From positions 1-8,496 of the forward strand of contig JAPLXF010000067.1 in NCBI GenBank assembly GCA_026396205.1: 8,496 nt of DNA, given 5' to 3'. The notes under the pieces were generated by a model that saw nothing but the letters and a program-made list of their open reading frames with translations, was not told the DNA's origin and ran no database searches. This document shows, in pieces, positions 1 through 6,410 of the stretch; position 1 is the stretch's first letter; the number at the start of each line of letters is the position of its first letter. The stretch is from Candidatus Moraniibacteriota bacterium. Its GTDB lineage: Bacteria; Patescibacteriota; Minisyncoccia; Moranbacterales; UBA2206. Made by a program: the position numbers and the translations under genes.

Positions 1-27
1 CTTGTGGCGATGATAAATCTCTTTTAG

Positions 28-62
28 TACCGCGTATGGGATTCGAACCCATGATTTCCAGG
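28..62 (-). pseudogene. tRNA 3' half without an adjacent 5' half
   Basis: On the minus strand this reads as a regular tRNA 3' half. It has a possible anticodon-stem strand CCTGG (62-58), a five-base variable loop AAATC, a T arm ATGGG-TTCGAAT-CCCAT (52-36), an acceptor strand ACGCGGT (35-29) and a discriminator A (28). No CCA follows. No normal 5' half lies directly upstream, because tRNA-Glu occupies that place. Complementary pieces exist further upstream: CCAGG at 186-182 and GCCGCGT at 298-292. It may be a relic of a duplicated tRNA or the 3' end of a larger tRNA-like RNA. The T arm is clear; the function is unknown. Confidence 0.6.
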
Positions 63-67
63 ACTCG

Positions 68-175
68 CCCCGCACCAAAATTTTCGTACCGCTACGGGGA
101 GTCGAACCCCGGTTACCAGAATGAGAATCTGGTGTCCTAACCACTAGACGATAGCGGCATATTTTTGGTGCGGGG
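68..175. repeat. 13-bp perfect inverted repeat enclosing tRNA-Glu
   Basis: CCCCGCACCAAAA at 68-80 is the exact reverse complement of 163-175. The arms sit 6 and 4 bases from the two ends of the tRNA-Glu gene. In the minus-strand transcript they would form a stem with the tRNA as its apical domain. A further CCAGG/CCTGG pair (186-182 with 62-58) extends the helix beyond a 6/5-base internal loop. It could be a processing stem or the two ends of an inserted element. Confidence 0.75.
87..158 (-). tRNA. tRNA-Glu (anticodon CTC)
   Basis: A full 72-base cloverleaf can be drawn on the minus strand. The acceptor is GCCGCTA/TAGCGGT with a G-U first pair. The D arm is GTCT-AGTGGTTA-GGAC. The anticodon stem CCAGA/TCTGG holds loop TTCTCAT, giving anticodon CTC, which reads GAG. 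The variable loop is four bases, which fits glutamate tRNAs. The T arm is CGGGG-TTCGACT-CCCCG and the discriminator is A. The bases that follow are CG, so CCA must be added after transcription. The gene lies inside an inverted repeat, with a tRNA 3' half downstream and a D-arm-like copy upstream. Confidence 0.95.
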
Positions 176-181
176 TAAAAA

Positions 182-298
182 CCTGGCGCCTGCCCAGTGA
201 TCCCGCTTAGCGGGATTTTACGGGGTCCCTGCCGGCAGGTAGGCTAACCGCTAGATTTACCCGCGCGTTGCCCTGCAACGCTTTCGGGCGAACGCGGC
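182..298 (-). other. GC-rich structured region upstream of tRNA-Glu, with a tRNA-Glu-like fragment
   Basis: This block is much richer in GC than its surroundings and contains a series of palindromes. GCGTTGC/GCAACGC (265-271/275-281) is enclosed by CCCG/CGGG (260-263/285-288). There is a 12-base palindrome CCTGCCGGCAGG (228-239) and the pair ATCCCGCT/AGCGGGAT (200-207/209-216). On the minus strand 255-238 reads TCTAGCGGTTAGCCTACC, which matches the D-arm region of the nearby tRNA-Glu (148-131) at 14 of 18 bases. GCCGCGT at 298-292 can pair with the acceptor strand of the tRNA 3' half at 35-29, with one G-U pair. It is either a degraded tRNA copy plus dispersed repeats or a structured RNA. Confidence 0.5.
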
Positions 299-319
299 AT
301 CTATTCAAGCAATATGTCT

Positions 320-347
320 ATTCTACATAAATAAGCCAAAAAATCAA
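320..347 (-). promoter_or_regulatory. Promoter leading toward tRNA-Glu
   Basis: The minus strand shows TTGATT (347-342), a 16-base spacer and TAGAAT (325-320). This is the same architecture as the promoter at 807-780. Transcription would start near 313, about 15 bases before the GCCGCGT element at 298, so it would carry the structured region and tRNA-Glu in one transcript. The -35 box overlaps the T-run of the preceding terminator. Confidence 0.5.
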
Positions 348-379
348 AAGCCCGAGTTTTATTTTTCAAAAAATCGGGC
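338..379 (-). terminator. Intrinsic terminator of the 115-residue unknown gene
   Basis: GCCCGA (350-355 on plus) pairs with TCGGGC (374-379), and the AT-rich loop can extend the helix. On the minus strand the hairpin is followed by TTTTGATTTTTT. The stem begins directly at the stop codon of the unknown gene (380-382). Confidence 0.75.
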
Positions 380-727
380 CTAGTTTTTTCTGCAAGATTT
401 GATATGCGCGCGCACCTTTTTTCTTAAATTTCTACTTAGAGGAGTTAAATACCAAACTTGAGAAGGAATTGGCTTTCTCCCCCAATAGCCATCTAAAAAT
501 TCCACCCAAGCGTCTACCGGCGGAGTGAATATGAACTTCGAGTCTGGTCTGTTTTTTATACAATCGGCAATGACATTCAATACACGCTCACAAATCTCAC
601 CATTATCCACGCCTTCGCTAAAAGATTTTTCTTGATCAAAATCATGAAAGTAAATATCCTTTGACTTAAATTCATTTACGTCTGTAAGTGATAGCCGAGT
701 TATATTACAAATAAGAAACTCGTTCAT
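380..727 (-). CDS. Unknown 115-residue protein at the end of the division cluster
   Basis: I do not recognise this protein. An in-frame TTG at 736 is directly adjacent to the GGAGG ribosome site and cannot be spaced correctly. The ATG at 727-725 lies nine bases after GGAGG and is the better start, giving MNEFLICNITRLSLTD at the N-terminus. There is no clear membrane segment or signal peptide. The middle is acidic with several aromatic residues (DIYFHDFDQ). The centre contains FIFTPPVDAWVEFLDGYWG, rich in aromatic residues, and the C-terminus is basic (RNLRKKVRAHIKSCRKN). It has its own promoter (807-780) and terminator (379-338), so it is a separate transcription unit from murF despite the same orientation. 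It is likely a soluble protein of unknown role. Confidence 0.75.
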   Translation of the reverse strand: MNEFLICNITRLSLTDVNEFKSKDIYFHDFDQEKSFSEGVDNGEICERVLNVIADCIKNRPDSKFIFTPPVDAWVEFLDGYWGRKPIPSQVWYLTPLSRNLRKKVRAHIKSCRKN

Positions 728-779
728 AATATCCAACCTCCCTTCCTAAGTTTTTTTACTAACAAAGAACTTACCTGAA

Positions 780-807
780 ATTATACACAGGTTTACAAAA
801 AAATCAA
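780..807 (-). promoter_or_regulatory. Promoter of the 115-residue unknown gene, with inverted repeat over the -10 box
   Basis: The minus strand has TTGATT (807-802), 16 bases, then a perfect TATAAT (785-780), directly behind the murF stop codon. ACCTG (773-777) and CAGGT (788-792) form an inverted repeat that covers the -10 box, which could be an operator. TTATACACA on the plus strand (781-789) also matches the DnaA-box consensus TTATNCACA. Neither role is proven. Confidence 0.6.
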
Positions 808-809
808 TG

Positions 810-2111
810 TTAAACTTCCTTGAACGGAATTGCTTTCCATTCCTTATTCTGCCGGCAAAGAAGTTCCGAAATTTTTTGCGGTTCGGCTATAATTTCTTCC
901 ACCGTTTTTTCCATTCGCATTCCCTGCGAGCCTTTGACTAGAATCAAATCCCCCTCTTTTAAAATTTCCGCCAGTTTTTTTCCGGCTTCAGTCGGATTAT
1001 CGAAAGAAAAAATATTTTCTCCGCTCAAACCGTGTTTCTCCAAATAATCGGCGGCTGATTTCATTCTGCGGCCGACTGCCAGAAAAATATCAATTTTATT
1101 TTCCAAAAATTCACGCCCTAATTCTTCATGGTCTTTTTCCGTTTCTTCGCCCAGCTCCAGCATATCGCCCAGCACCGCAATTTTTCTTACAGCTTCAATT
1201 TCTTTCAATGTTTCCAATGCGAAAGCCGTCGCTTTCGGAGAAGAATTATAAGTATCGTCAATGACCATTGAATTTTTAATTCCTTCGAGCAGATTCATCC
1301 GGCCTTGAGGCAGCGTGAAATTTTCCAGCGCCGCCGCCGCATCGACTAAATTAATTTTTAATCCGATACCGACAGCAGCCGCAGCCAAGGCCGCATAGAT
1401 ATGGTGTTTGGCGATAATATTTCCCAGGCGAACCGGCAGGGAAGTTCCGTTGTAATTCAATTTAAAACTCAATCCGCGCACTTGGCCGCCGTCATAAATG
1501 AAAGAAATATCCGTAGCCCGCATTTGCGCTTTTTCCGAAAAGCCGTAAGTTATTACTCCGGCTTTCGCACTCTCCTGCATTTTAATCACGCTTGGATTAT
1601 CCGAACAAAGAACCGCTAAATTTCCTTCTTCGAGTTTCTGAATCAATATTCCTTTTTCAGCAGCAATCGCCTCAATATTTTTAAAAAATTCAATATGACT
1701 TGGGGAAACATCAGTGATTACTCCAATATTGGAATTTATGAAACCGGTAAGATATTTAATATCCCCCGGCCGGTCAGCACCCATTTCCAGAATTAAAACT
1801 TCAGGATACTCAGTTGGAAAAATGATGACAGCCAGCCATTTAAGGAAAACCCAACACCAGCGGCAAACAGAATTTTGTCCGCTGTAGACGCCGATAATTG
1901 TCAGCGGGATGCCGATTTCATTATTGTAATTTTTTTCGTTCCGGCGCACTCGAAACCGGCTGGCCACCACGGCAAAAATCGCTTCTTTGGTCGAAGTTTT
2001 GCCCACTGATCCGGTAACGCTGATAATTTTGGGGTTGTATTTTTTCAGCACCAAAACCGCCATTATTTTCAGCATTTTCTGGAGCCATTTTTTTAAATTA
2101 TTTTTGTTCAT
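810..2111 (-). CDS. murF: UDP-MurNAc-tripeptide--D-alanyl-D-alanine ligase MurF
   Basis: MurF is the cytoplasmic ATP-dependent ligase that adds D-Ala-D-Ala to the UDP-MurNAc-tripeptide, the last soluble step of peptidoglycan precursor synthesis. Visible motifs are the ATP loop TGSVGKTS (residues 33-40), NYNNEIGIPL (61-70), EMGADRPGD (109-117), GRMN (270-273), IDDTYNSSP (284-292), LGDMLELG (314-321) and KGSQGMRMEKTVEEI (393-407). All are typical of MurF rather than MurE. The total of 433 residues is near normal, but the ATP loop comes at residue 33 instead of about 100-110. The usual N-terminal UDP-substrate domain is therefore largely missing. A hydrophobic insertion (about 83-100, WCWVFLKWLAVIIF) sits before the EMGAD motif. 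The start overlaps the end of ftsI by 14 bases, which points to translational coupling. No other dcw gene follows. Confidence 0.95.
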   Translation of the reverse strand: MNKNNLKKWLQKMLKIMAVLVLKKYNPKIISVTGSVGKTSTKEAIFAVVASRFRVRRNEKNYNNEIGIPLTIIGVYSGQNSVCRWCWVFLKWLAVIIFPTEYPEVLILEMGADRPGDIKYLTGFINSNIGVITDVSPSHIEFFKNIEAIAAEKGILIQKLEEGNLAVLCSDNPSVIKMQESAKAGVITYGFSEKAQMRATDISFIYDGGQVRGLSFKLNYNGTSLPVRLGNIIAKHHIYAALAAAAVGIGLKINLVDAAAALENFTLPQGRMNLLEGIKNSMVIDDTYNSSPKATAFALETLKEIEAVRKIAVLGDMLELGEETEKDHEELGREFLENKIDIFLAVGRRMKSAADYLEKHGLSGENIFSFDNPTEAGKKLAEILKEGDLILVKGSQGMRMEKTVEEIIAEPQKISELLCRQNKEWKAIPFKEV

Positions 2112-4002
2112 TGATTTTCTGTTGTTCCTCTAATTTTTTCTGCTTCTCCCTTTCGATTTGCTGTTTTTTTAAATATATTTCTTTGAGATCGTGCGTTTGA
2201 TTGAAAATTTCCAAATCTTTTTGCGTATATTTTTCCGTCGGCTCGATGTCGGCATATTCCAGCAAAAATTTCATCAGTTCTCCGAAGGTCGGCGCTGCGC
2301 TGGATTCTGCCCATTGCACCGTTTTGGGATTTTCCATTTTCACCAGAACCGCAAATTTTGGATTGTCCAGCGGCGCGAATCCGGCAAATGATCCAATACT
2401 TTTTCCTGTTTCGTAGCCTTGACTGGTCGTGCTGGCGACTTGAGCAGTTCCGGTTTTTCCGGCCACCTGATAACCCGGCACATCCGCCCGCTTGCCGTGA
2501 CCGTTGACCACCACGCTACGCAGCATTTCACTAATTTTAACCGCCGTTTCCGGGGAAATAACCCGGCGGATTTCTTGCGGATTGACAGTTTGTTCCTGCC
2601 CGTCGCTATAAATCACTTTTTCCGTTATTTGCGGCTTCATCAGCACTCCACCGTTGGCAATGGACGCAAAAGCTGATACTAGCTGGATTGGCGTTATTGT
2701 AATTCCCTGCCCAAATGAGGCAGTGAAGAATTGTATCGCACTTTTCAAATTTTTCAAATTGGCAATTGAACCGGCGCTTTCCCCGGCAATTTCCACTCCG
2801 GTCGTTTCGCCGAATCCAAAACGCGTCACATAATCATAAAAACCCCGATTGCCCAGCTGTTTTTCGGCAAAGATGGCTCCGGTATTAAGGGATTTTTCCA
2901 ATACTTGAGTCATTGTCTGCTTGCCATAAGCTTTCTCGTCGGAATTTTTAATGCCGTAGCCGGCTTCCTGAACCAGGCCGGTGTCATTATAGGTTGTATC
3001 CGGATTAATTTTTCCCGCATCTATGGCTGAAGCCAAAGTAATGGTTTTAAAAACACTGCCGCACTCGTAAGGAGAACTGACCGATAAATTTCTGAAGACG
3101 CTGGCGTCCGCCACTTCCCCATATTGATTGGGATCAAAACCGGGAGCCTGCGCCATAGCCAGAATTTTTCCCGTTTCCGGTTCCATAACAATAATCAAGC
3201 CATTTTCCGCTTGGAATTTTTCCATGGCGCCTTTAAGAATTCTTTCTGCTTCATATTGGATAATATGGTCAATGGTCAGTACGACGCCGGTTCCGTCTTT
3301 AGCCGGTGTCAATAGGCGTTTGCCTACGGAAATCCAGCGACCCAGCGTATCCCGATTACTTTCCAGATTTCCAATTTCTCCTTTCAAGTCTTTATCAAAA
3401 TAGCCTTCAATGCCGTAGCGGCCCAGTAATTCATCGCCGTTCCAGCCGACAAAGCCCAACAGGTTGGCAGCCAATTCTCCGGAAGGATAATAGCGGTAAG
3501 TTTCGTCGGCCAAATGAATGCCTGCCAATTTTTGGTCTTCTATTTTTTGTATTTCTTCATCGGTCAGTCGGTGTTTCAAGGGTTCATATTGGTCTTCCGG
3601 ATTGCTGAATTTTTCCAGCAGTATTTTTTCATCCAAACCTAGAGTTGCAGAAATAAATTTGGCGGTTTCTTCACGATTTTCAATTTCTTTGGGAACTGCG
3701 TAAGCCAGTTTGGTTTCTTGATTCACGGCTGCCGGATAAGGCTTATCTTTGTCTTGAAAAAAAATCTCGCCCCGCTTGGGAATAAGTTTGGAAAATAAAG
3801 TATGCTGGCCTTCAGCCAGTAATCTGTAGTCCTCGTAAGCTACCACTTGCAGGCTATATAAACGAAAAATTATTGCTCCGGTTGCAATAATAATTCCCAA
3901 TGCCAGCATCCAAATTCGAAAATGGCCGCTGCTTTCCGGAAAATTCTCAGCCGAATCGCACCGGCTTCCAATTCTGATCTTTCTTTTTCTTCCAGATAGC
4001 AT
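2098..4002 (-). CDS. ftsI: Septal peptidoglycan transpeptidase FtsI (class B penicillin-binding protein)
   Basis: FtsI cross-links septal peptidoglycan as the transpeptidase partner of FtsW. The 634-residue protein has a basic cytoplasmic N-terminus and one membrane anchor (about 30-50). A dimerisation/pedestal domain with KRGEI (76-80) follows, then the transpeptidase domain (about 265-585). Catalytic motifs are intact: SVFK (316-319, acyl-serine S316), SLN (371-373) and KTG (516-518). FGQGITITPIQL (430-441) is also typical. The C-terminal 45 residues form a Lys/Gln/Glu-rich tail (IYLKKQQIEREKQKKLEEQQ) that looks like a coiled coil and is not part of the usual fold. The gene lies 18 bases after ftsL and overlaps murF. 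The ribosome site is weak (GAAAG, distant). It could be called a PBP2/SpoVD-type protein, but the dcw context supports FtsI. Confidence 0.95.
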   Translation of the reverse strand: MLSGRKRKIRIGSRCDSAENFPESSGHFRIWMLALGIIIATGAIIFRLYSLQVVAYEDYRLLAEGQHTLFSKLIPKRGEIFFQDKDKPYPAAVNQETKLAYAVPKEIENREETAKFISATLGLDEKILLEKFSNPEDQYEPLKHRLTDEEIQKIEDQKLAGIHLADETYRYYPSGELAANLLGFVGWNGDELLGRYGIEGYFDKDLKGEIGNLESNRDTLGRWISVGKRLLTPAKDGTGVVLTIDHIIQYEAERILKGAMEKFQAENGLIIVMEPETGKILAMAQAPGFDPNQYGEVADASVFRNLSVSSPYECGSVFKTITLASAIDAGKINPDTTYNDTGLVQEAGYGIKNSDEKAYGKQTMTQVLEKSLNTGAIFAEKQLGNRGFYDYVTRFGFGETTGVEIAGESAGSIANLKNLKSAIQFFTASFGQGITITPIQLVSAFASIANGGVLMKPQITEKVIYSDGQEQTVNPQEIRRVISPETAVKISEMLRSVVVNGHGKRADVPGYQVAGKTGTAQVASTTSQGYETGKSIGSFAGFAPLDNPKFAVLVKMENPKTVQWAESSAAPTFGELMKFLLEYADIEPTEKYTQKDLEIFNQTHDLKEIYLKKQQIEREKQKKLEEQQKINEQK

Positions 4003-4020
4003 AAAAATATAAAAATCTTT

Positions 4021-4431
4021 CTATTTCATCGCCATAGGACCGGGCACTTCCACATAAGAAACTTCCTGCGAACTTACCAGATTGAATTCTTCCAAAGCCC
4101 GTTCAATGCTGTTCATTGATTTAAGCTCCACCTCGCGGATTTTAAGTTTCTGGCTCTCCTTGTCCAGTTCCTGAATTTTACCTTCTATATCTTTGACTTC
4201 AAAACCCTGGGTGGCAATGCTGTTTACTTCATACAAGTAGAAAATTCCCAAAAGCAAAATAAGGCTTATCAGAAAAAAGGTTCCGGTGGCTAATCCGATT
4301 TCAATCTTTCCTTCATTGGTTTCCCGGATATTCCCCAAACCAAAACCGTGGCCTTTGTTTAAGGCATTTCCATTAAGCCTTCCGCCTTTCCGGCTCAAAC
4401 AGAAATCTTTATTGGAGAGGATGCTCGGCAT
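4021..4431 (-). CDS. ftsL: FtsL-like single-pass cell division protein
   Basis: This 136-residue protein has a 44-residue cytoplasmic N-terminus. One strong membrane segment follows (about 45-67, GLATGTFFLISLILLLGIFY). Then comes an extracytoplasmic heptad-like stretch (78-112, IEGKIQELDKESQKLKIREVE) and a short tail ending VPGPMAMK. This topology, the size and the place between rsmH and ftsI are those of FtsL/DivIC proteins, which link FtsQ-type proteins to the FtsW-FtsI synthase. Sequence identity in this family is normally very low, so the name rests on architecture and synteny. A GGGGG-type ribosome site lies about 11 bases before the ATG. The gene ends 18 bases before ftsI. Septum formation initiator (DivIC-like) is the main alternative name. 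Confidence 0.8.
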   Translation of the reverse strand: MPSILSNKDFCLSRKGGRLNGNALNKGHGFGLGNIRETNEGKIEIGLATGTFFLISLILLLGIFYLYEVNSIATQGFEVKDIEGKIQELDKESQKLKIREVELKSMNSIERALEEFNLVSSQEVSYVEVPGPMAMK

Positions 4432-4474
4432 TTTAATTCAGTCCCCCTGAATTTTATTTTTTTATTTATTTTTC

Positions 4475-4510
4475 CGATTTTGTTCCCGCCAAGGCGGGAC
4501 TACAAAATCG
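4475..4510. repeat. Hairpin between rsmH and ftsL
   Basis: CGATTTTG (4475-4482) pairs with CAAAATCG (4503-4510), and inside it TCCCGCC pairs with GGCGGGA. In the direction of the operon it is followed by an A-rich, not a T-rich, stretch, so it is not an intrinsic terminator there. The GC core CCCGCCAAGGCGGG has the look of a dispersed palindrome. It could influence decay or processing of the operon mRNA. Confidence 0.6.
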
Positions 4511-4632
4511 AGAACCCATGCACTAATTCTTTTTCCAGCTTTGACTACCTCCCTTTAAAGCCGTAGGCGACTACGAGAGAAAGTCTTTACATTTTTTAAA
4601 TTAATACTGAAATTAGTGCTGGGTTTTTCCTT

Positions 4633-5724
4633 TTACAATTTTTCTATAACCCGCAGCTTCGCGCTTCTGGCGCGCGGATTTTCCGCAATTTCACCGGTGC
4701 TCGGACTTATCGGCTTTTTGGTTAATATTTTTATTTTCGCCGTGCGTCCGCAAACGCATTGGGAAAAGTTTTTGGGACCCGTCCGCAATGCTTTTTCCAG
4801 CTCCTTGGCTGAAGCGCTGTTTTTTTCTACAGCTGAAATGTATTTTTCCTGCAAAATTTGCAGTTGTTTTGCAGGCGAGCAAATGCATCCCCCTGCATTT
4901 TCTCGGAATATATTTTTAACTATTCTGTCTTCTAATGAATGGAATGTTATGACAGCCAATCTTCCTCCCGGTTTTAAAATTTCTATAGCTTGCGGAATAA
5001 ACTTTTTCAAATTATCCAATTCCTGATTGACTTCAATGCGTAGCGCTTGAAATGTTCGGGTAGCAAAATGTATTTTTCCATGTCGGTATTTTTCCGGAAC
5101 GGCGCTGCCGATAATTTTTACCAAATCCTGTGTTGTTTTAAGCGGTCTTATTTTTCTGGCAATAATTATTTTTCTGGCAATGTTTTTGGCAAATTTTTCT
5201 TCTCCATATTCTTTCAGAATTTTTTCTAATTTTTCTTGAGAATATTTATTAACTACTCTTTCAGCATTCAAATCTATATTCGTATTTCGTATATTCGTAG
5301 AGCGTAGCGTATTCGTAGTTCGTAAAGAGTATCGCATGTCCAGTGGCCCATCTTTCAAAAAACTTAATCCGCGCTCGGCATCTTCCATTTGATCGGACGA
5401 CCAACCAAGGTCAGCCAAAATTGCATCCACCGATTTTAATCCCTGGCCCCCGATTATTTTTTCCAGATTGGAAAAATTGTCCTGAATTATGACAGCGTGT
5501 CCGGAAAAAGAGTTATCAGTTTTCGACGCAAGATATTTTTGAAAATTTTTAACAGCCCGCTCGTCGGCGTCAATGGCGACCAGCGTTCCCCCTATGCCAA
5601 TTTTTTTAAAAATTTCTTTACTGTGCCCGCCTCCCCCCAAAGTGGCGTCCACAACTACGGAATCTTTTTTCAGATTTAATCCGTCTATCGCCTCCTTCAG
5701 CAATACTGATTTATGAATACTCAT
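4633..5724 (-). CDS. rsmH: 16S rRNA (cytosine-1402-N4)-methyltransferase RsmH (MraW)
   Basis: RsmH uses S-adenosylmethionine to methylate N4 of C1402 in 16S rRNA, at the decoding centre. Signature stretches are HKSVLLKEAID (4-14), the SAM-binding loop DATLGGGGHS (26-35), ADLGWSSDQ (104-112), GLSFLKDGPLDMRY (119-132), TRTFQALRIEVNQEL (222-236), VITFHSLEDRIVK (258-270) and NPRARSAKLRVIEK (349-362). Two CxC pairs (C280/C282 and C323/C325) resemble the cysteine pairs of many RsmH proteins. The length of 363 exceeds the E. coli protein (313). Part of the excess is a 16-residue insertion (133-148, Thr/Asn/Arg-rich) encoded by a DNA repeat tract. No good ribosome site is visible before the ATG. The gene lies between mraZ and ftsL, the standard dcw order. 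Confidence 0.96.
   Translation of the reverse strand: MSIHKSVLLKEAIDGLNLKKDSVVVDATLGGGGHSKEIFKKIGIGGTLVAIDADERAVKNFQKYLASKTDNSFSGHAVIIQDNFSNLEKIIGGQGLKSVDAILADLGWSSDQMEDAERGLSFLKDGPLDMRYSLRTTNTLRSTNIRNTNIDLNAERVVNKYSQEKLEKILKEYGEEKFAKNIARKIIIARKIRPLKTTQDLVKIIGSAVPEKYRHGKIHFATRTFQALRIEVNQELDNLKKFIPQAIEILKPGGRLAVITFHSLEDRIVKNIFRENAGGCICSPAKQLQILQEKYISAVEKNSASAKELEKALRTGPKNFSQCVCGRTAKIKILTKKPISPSTGEIAENPRARSAKLRVIEKL
5275..5324. repeat. TTCGTA tandem repeat tract inside rsmH
   Basis: On the plus strand ATTCGTA or close variants recur at 5278-5284, 5286-5291, 5293-5299, 5311-5317 and 5318-5324, with GCGTA copies between. The tract covers codons 133-148 of rsmH (5281-5328, 48 bases), so it keeps the frame. 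In RsmH families the DGPLDMR motif normally leads within a few residues into the next helix, which here begins at DLNAERVVN. Confidence 0.75.
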
Positions 5725-5739
5725 TCTGTCTTAATTTCA

Positions 5740-5864
5740 AATTTCTAATTCCTAATTTCTAAACAATTTCTAATTCTCTAATGAAATAATTATCTAAACA
5801 TTAGTTATTAAAAAATTAATTCATTGGGATTTGATTAGAAATTAAAAATTAGTAATTAGAAATT
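5740..5864. repeat. AATTTCTAATT inverted repeat spacer between mraZ and rsmH
   Basis: AATTTCTAATT occurs at 5740-5750 and 5765-5775, and its exact reverse complement at 5854-5864. A partial copy lies at 5833-5843. The spacer is almost pure A/T and runs from the mraZ stop codon toward the rsmH start. It can fold into one long AT-rich hairpin. I see no gene in it. Confidence 0.7.
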
Positions 5865-5866
5865 TA

Positions 5867-6301
5867 TTAATATACTCCAAGCTTCCCTAATTGTTCCGCG
5901 ATTGCATCGGTGTTTTTTTCGGCGCTTGATTTATATTGCTTCCACCTGATTTCATCCCAGATTTCCAGACGGTTATAGACGCCGGCGATAACCACATTGC
6001 GTTTGAGCCCGGCATAAATTTTCAAGAAATCCGGAATTAAAATTCTGCCCTGTTTGTCTATTTCTACATCCACTGCTCCGGAGAGTTGCAAGCGTATAAA
6101 GCTTCTGGTAGCTGATTCTCCAACCGGTAAGGTTCCCAGTTTTCCGGCTATTTCTTCCCAGACTTTCATCGGATAAACAAACAAGCATTTGTCCAGTCCT
6201 CTGGTTACCACCACTTTATTTTTCAATTCCAACCTAAACCTTGACGGAACCGCCAATCTTTTTTTCGGGTCGATAGAATGTGAATACTCACCGATGAACA
6301 T
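5867..6301 (-). CDS. mraZ: MraZ transcriptional regulator of the dcw cluster
   Basis: MraZ is a ring-forming DNA-binding protein of the AbrB-like fold that represses its own operon in bacteria where it has been studied. The 144-residue protein has the two expected half-domains. The first has FIGEYSHSIDPKKRLAVPSR (2-21) and the second has DKQGRILIPDFLK (82-94), with VVIAGVYNRLEIW near 103-115. Length and order are normal. It is the first gene of the cluster. No ribosome site is visible: the bases before the ATG belong to an AGCTT-type inverted repeat. A promoter (6474-6446) and four AGTG-containing boxes (6480-6409) lie upstream, which fits autorepression. Confidence 0.97.
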   Translation of the reverse strand: MFIGEYSHSIDPKKRLAVPSRFRLELKNKVVVTRGLDKCLFVYPMKVWEEIAGKLGTLPVGESATRSFIRLQLSGAVDVEIDKQGRILIPDFLKIYAGLKRNVVIAGVYNRLEIWDEIRWKQYKSSAEKNTDAIAEQLGKLGVY

Positions 6302-6410
6302 ATCTAGCTTATTAGGCTCTAGCTTTTTAGCTTATTAGAAAATTTAAGGGACTTTTCAAGAAATTAGGTTTAACTTAAGAAGCTAAAAAGCTACAAGCTA
6401 ATTCCTAATT
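6302..6410. repeat. AGCTT-type inverted repeat in the mraZ leader
   Basis: TAGCTTTTTAGCTT at 6320-6333 has its exact reverse complement at 6380-6393. Further imperfect copies lie at 6305-6320 and 6396-6409. In the mraZ mRNA this would form a 14-bp or longer hairpin between the operator and the start codon, with the start near its foot. It could affect translation or stability of the leader. Confidence 0.75.

Noticed and set aside
28..186. Group I intron in the anticodon loop of a tRNA (CCAGG/CCTGG exons)
   Set aside because: No recognisable group I core elements, and no normal D arm directly before CCAGG.
28..298. tmRNA (ssrA) as explanation of the structured region with acceptor-like ends
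   Set aside because: No plausible tag reading frame, no typical tmRNA 5' sequence, and a complete tRNA-Glu occupies the middle.
728..736. TTG start for the 115-residue unknown protein
   Set aside because: The TTG touches the GGAGG ribosome site; the ATG nine bases downstream of that site is properly spaced.
4475..4510. Terminator between rsmH and ftsL
   Set aside because: An A-rich, not a T-rich, run follows the hairpin in the direction of transcription, and the operon continues.
4432..4632. A short coding frame in the rsmH-ftsL gap (about 17 codons from an ATG near 4518)
   Set aside because: No ribosome site at a proper distance and the frame runs through the GC palindrome.
4616..5026. 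Plus-strand open frame of 136 codons
   Set aside because: Shadow of rsmH, which has all family motifs on the minus strand.
5275..5324. CRISPR-like array
   Set aside because: Units are 6-7 bases without spacers of uniform length and lie within a coding frame.
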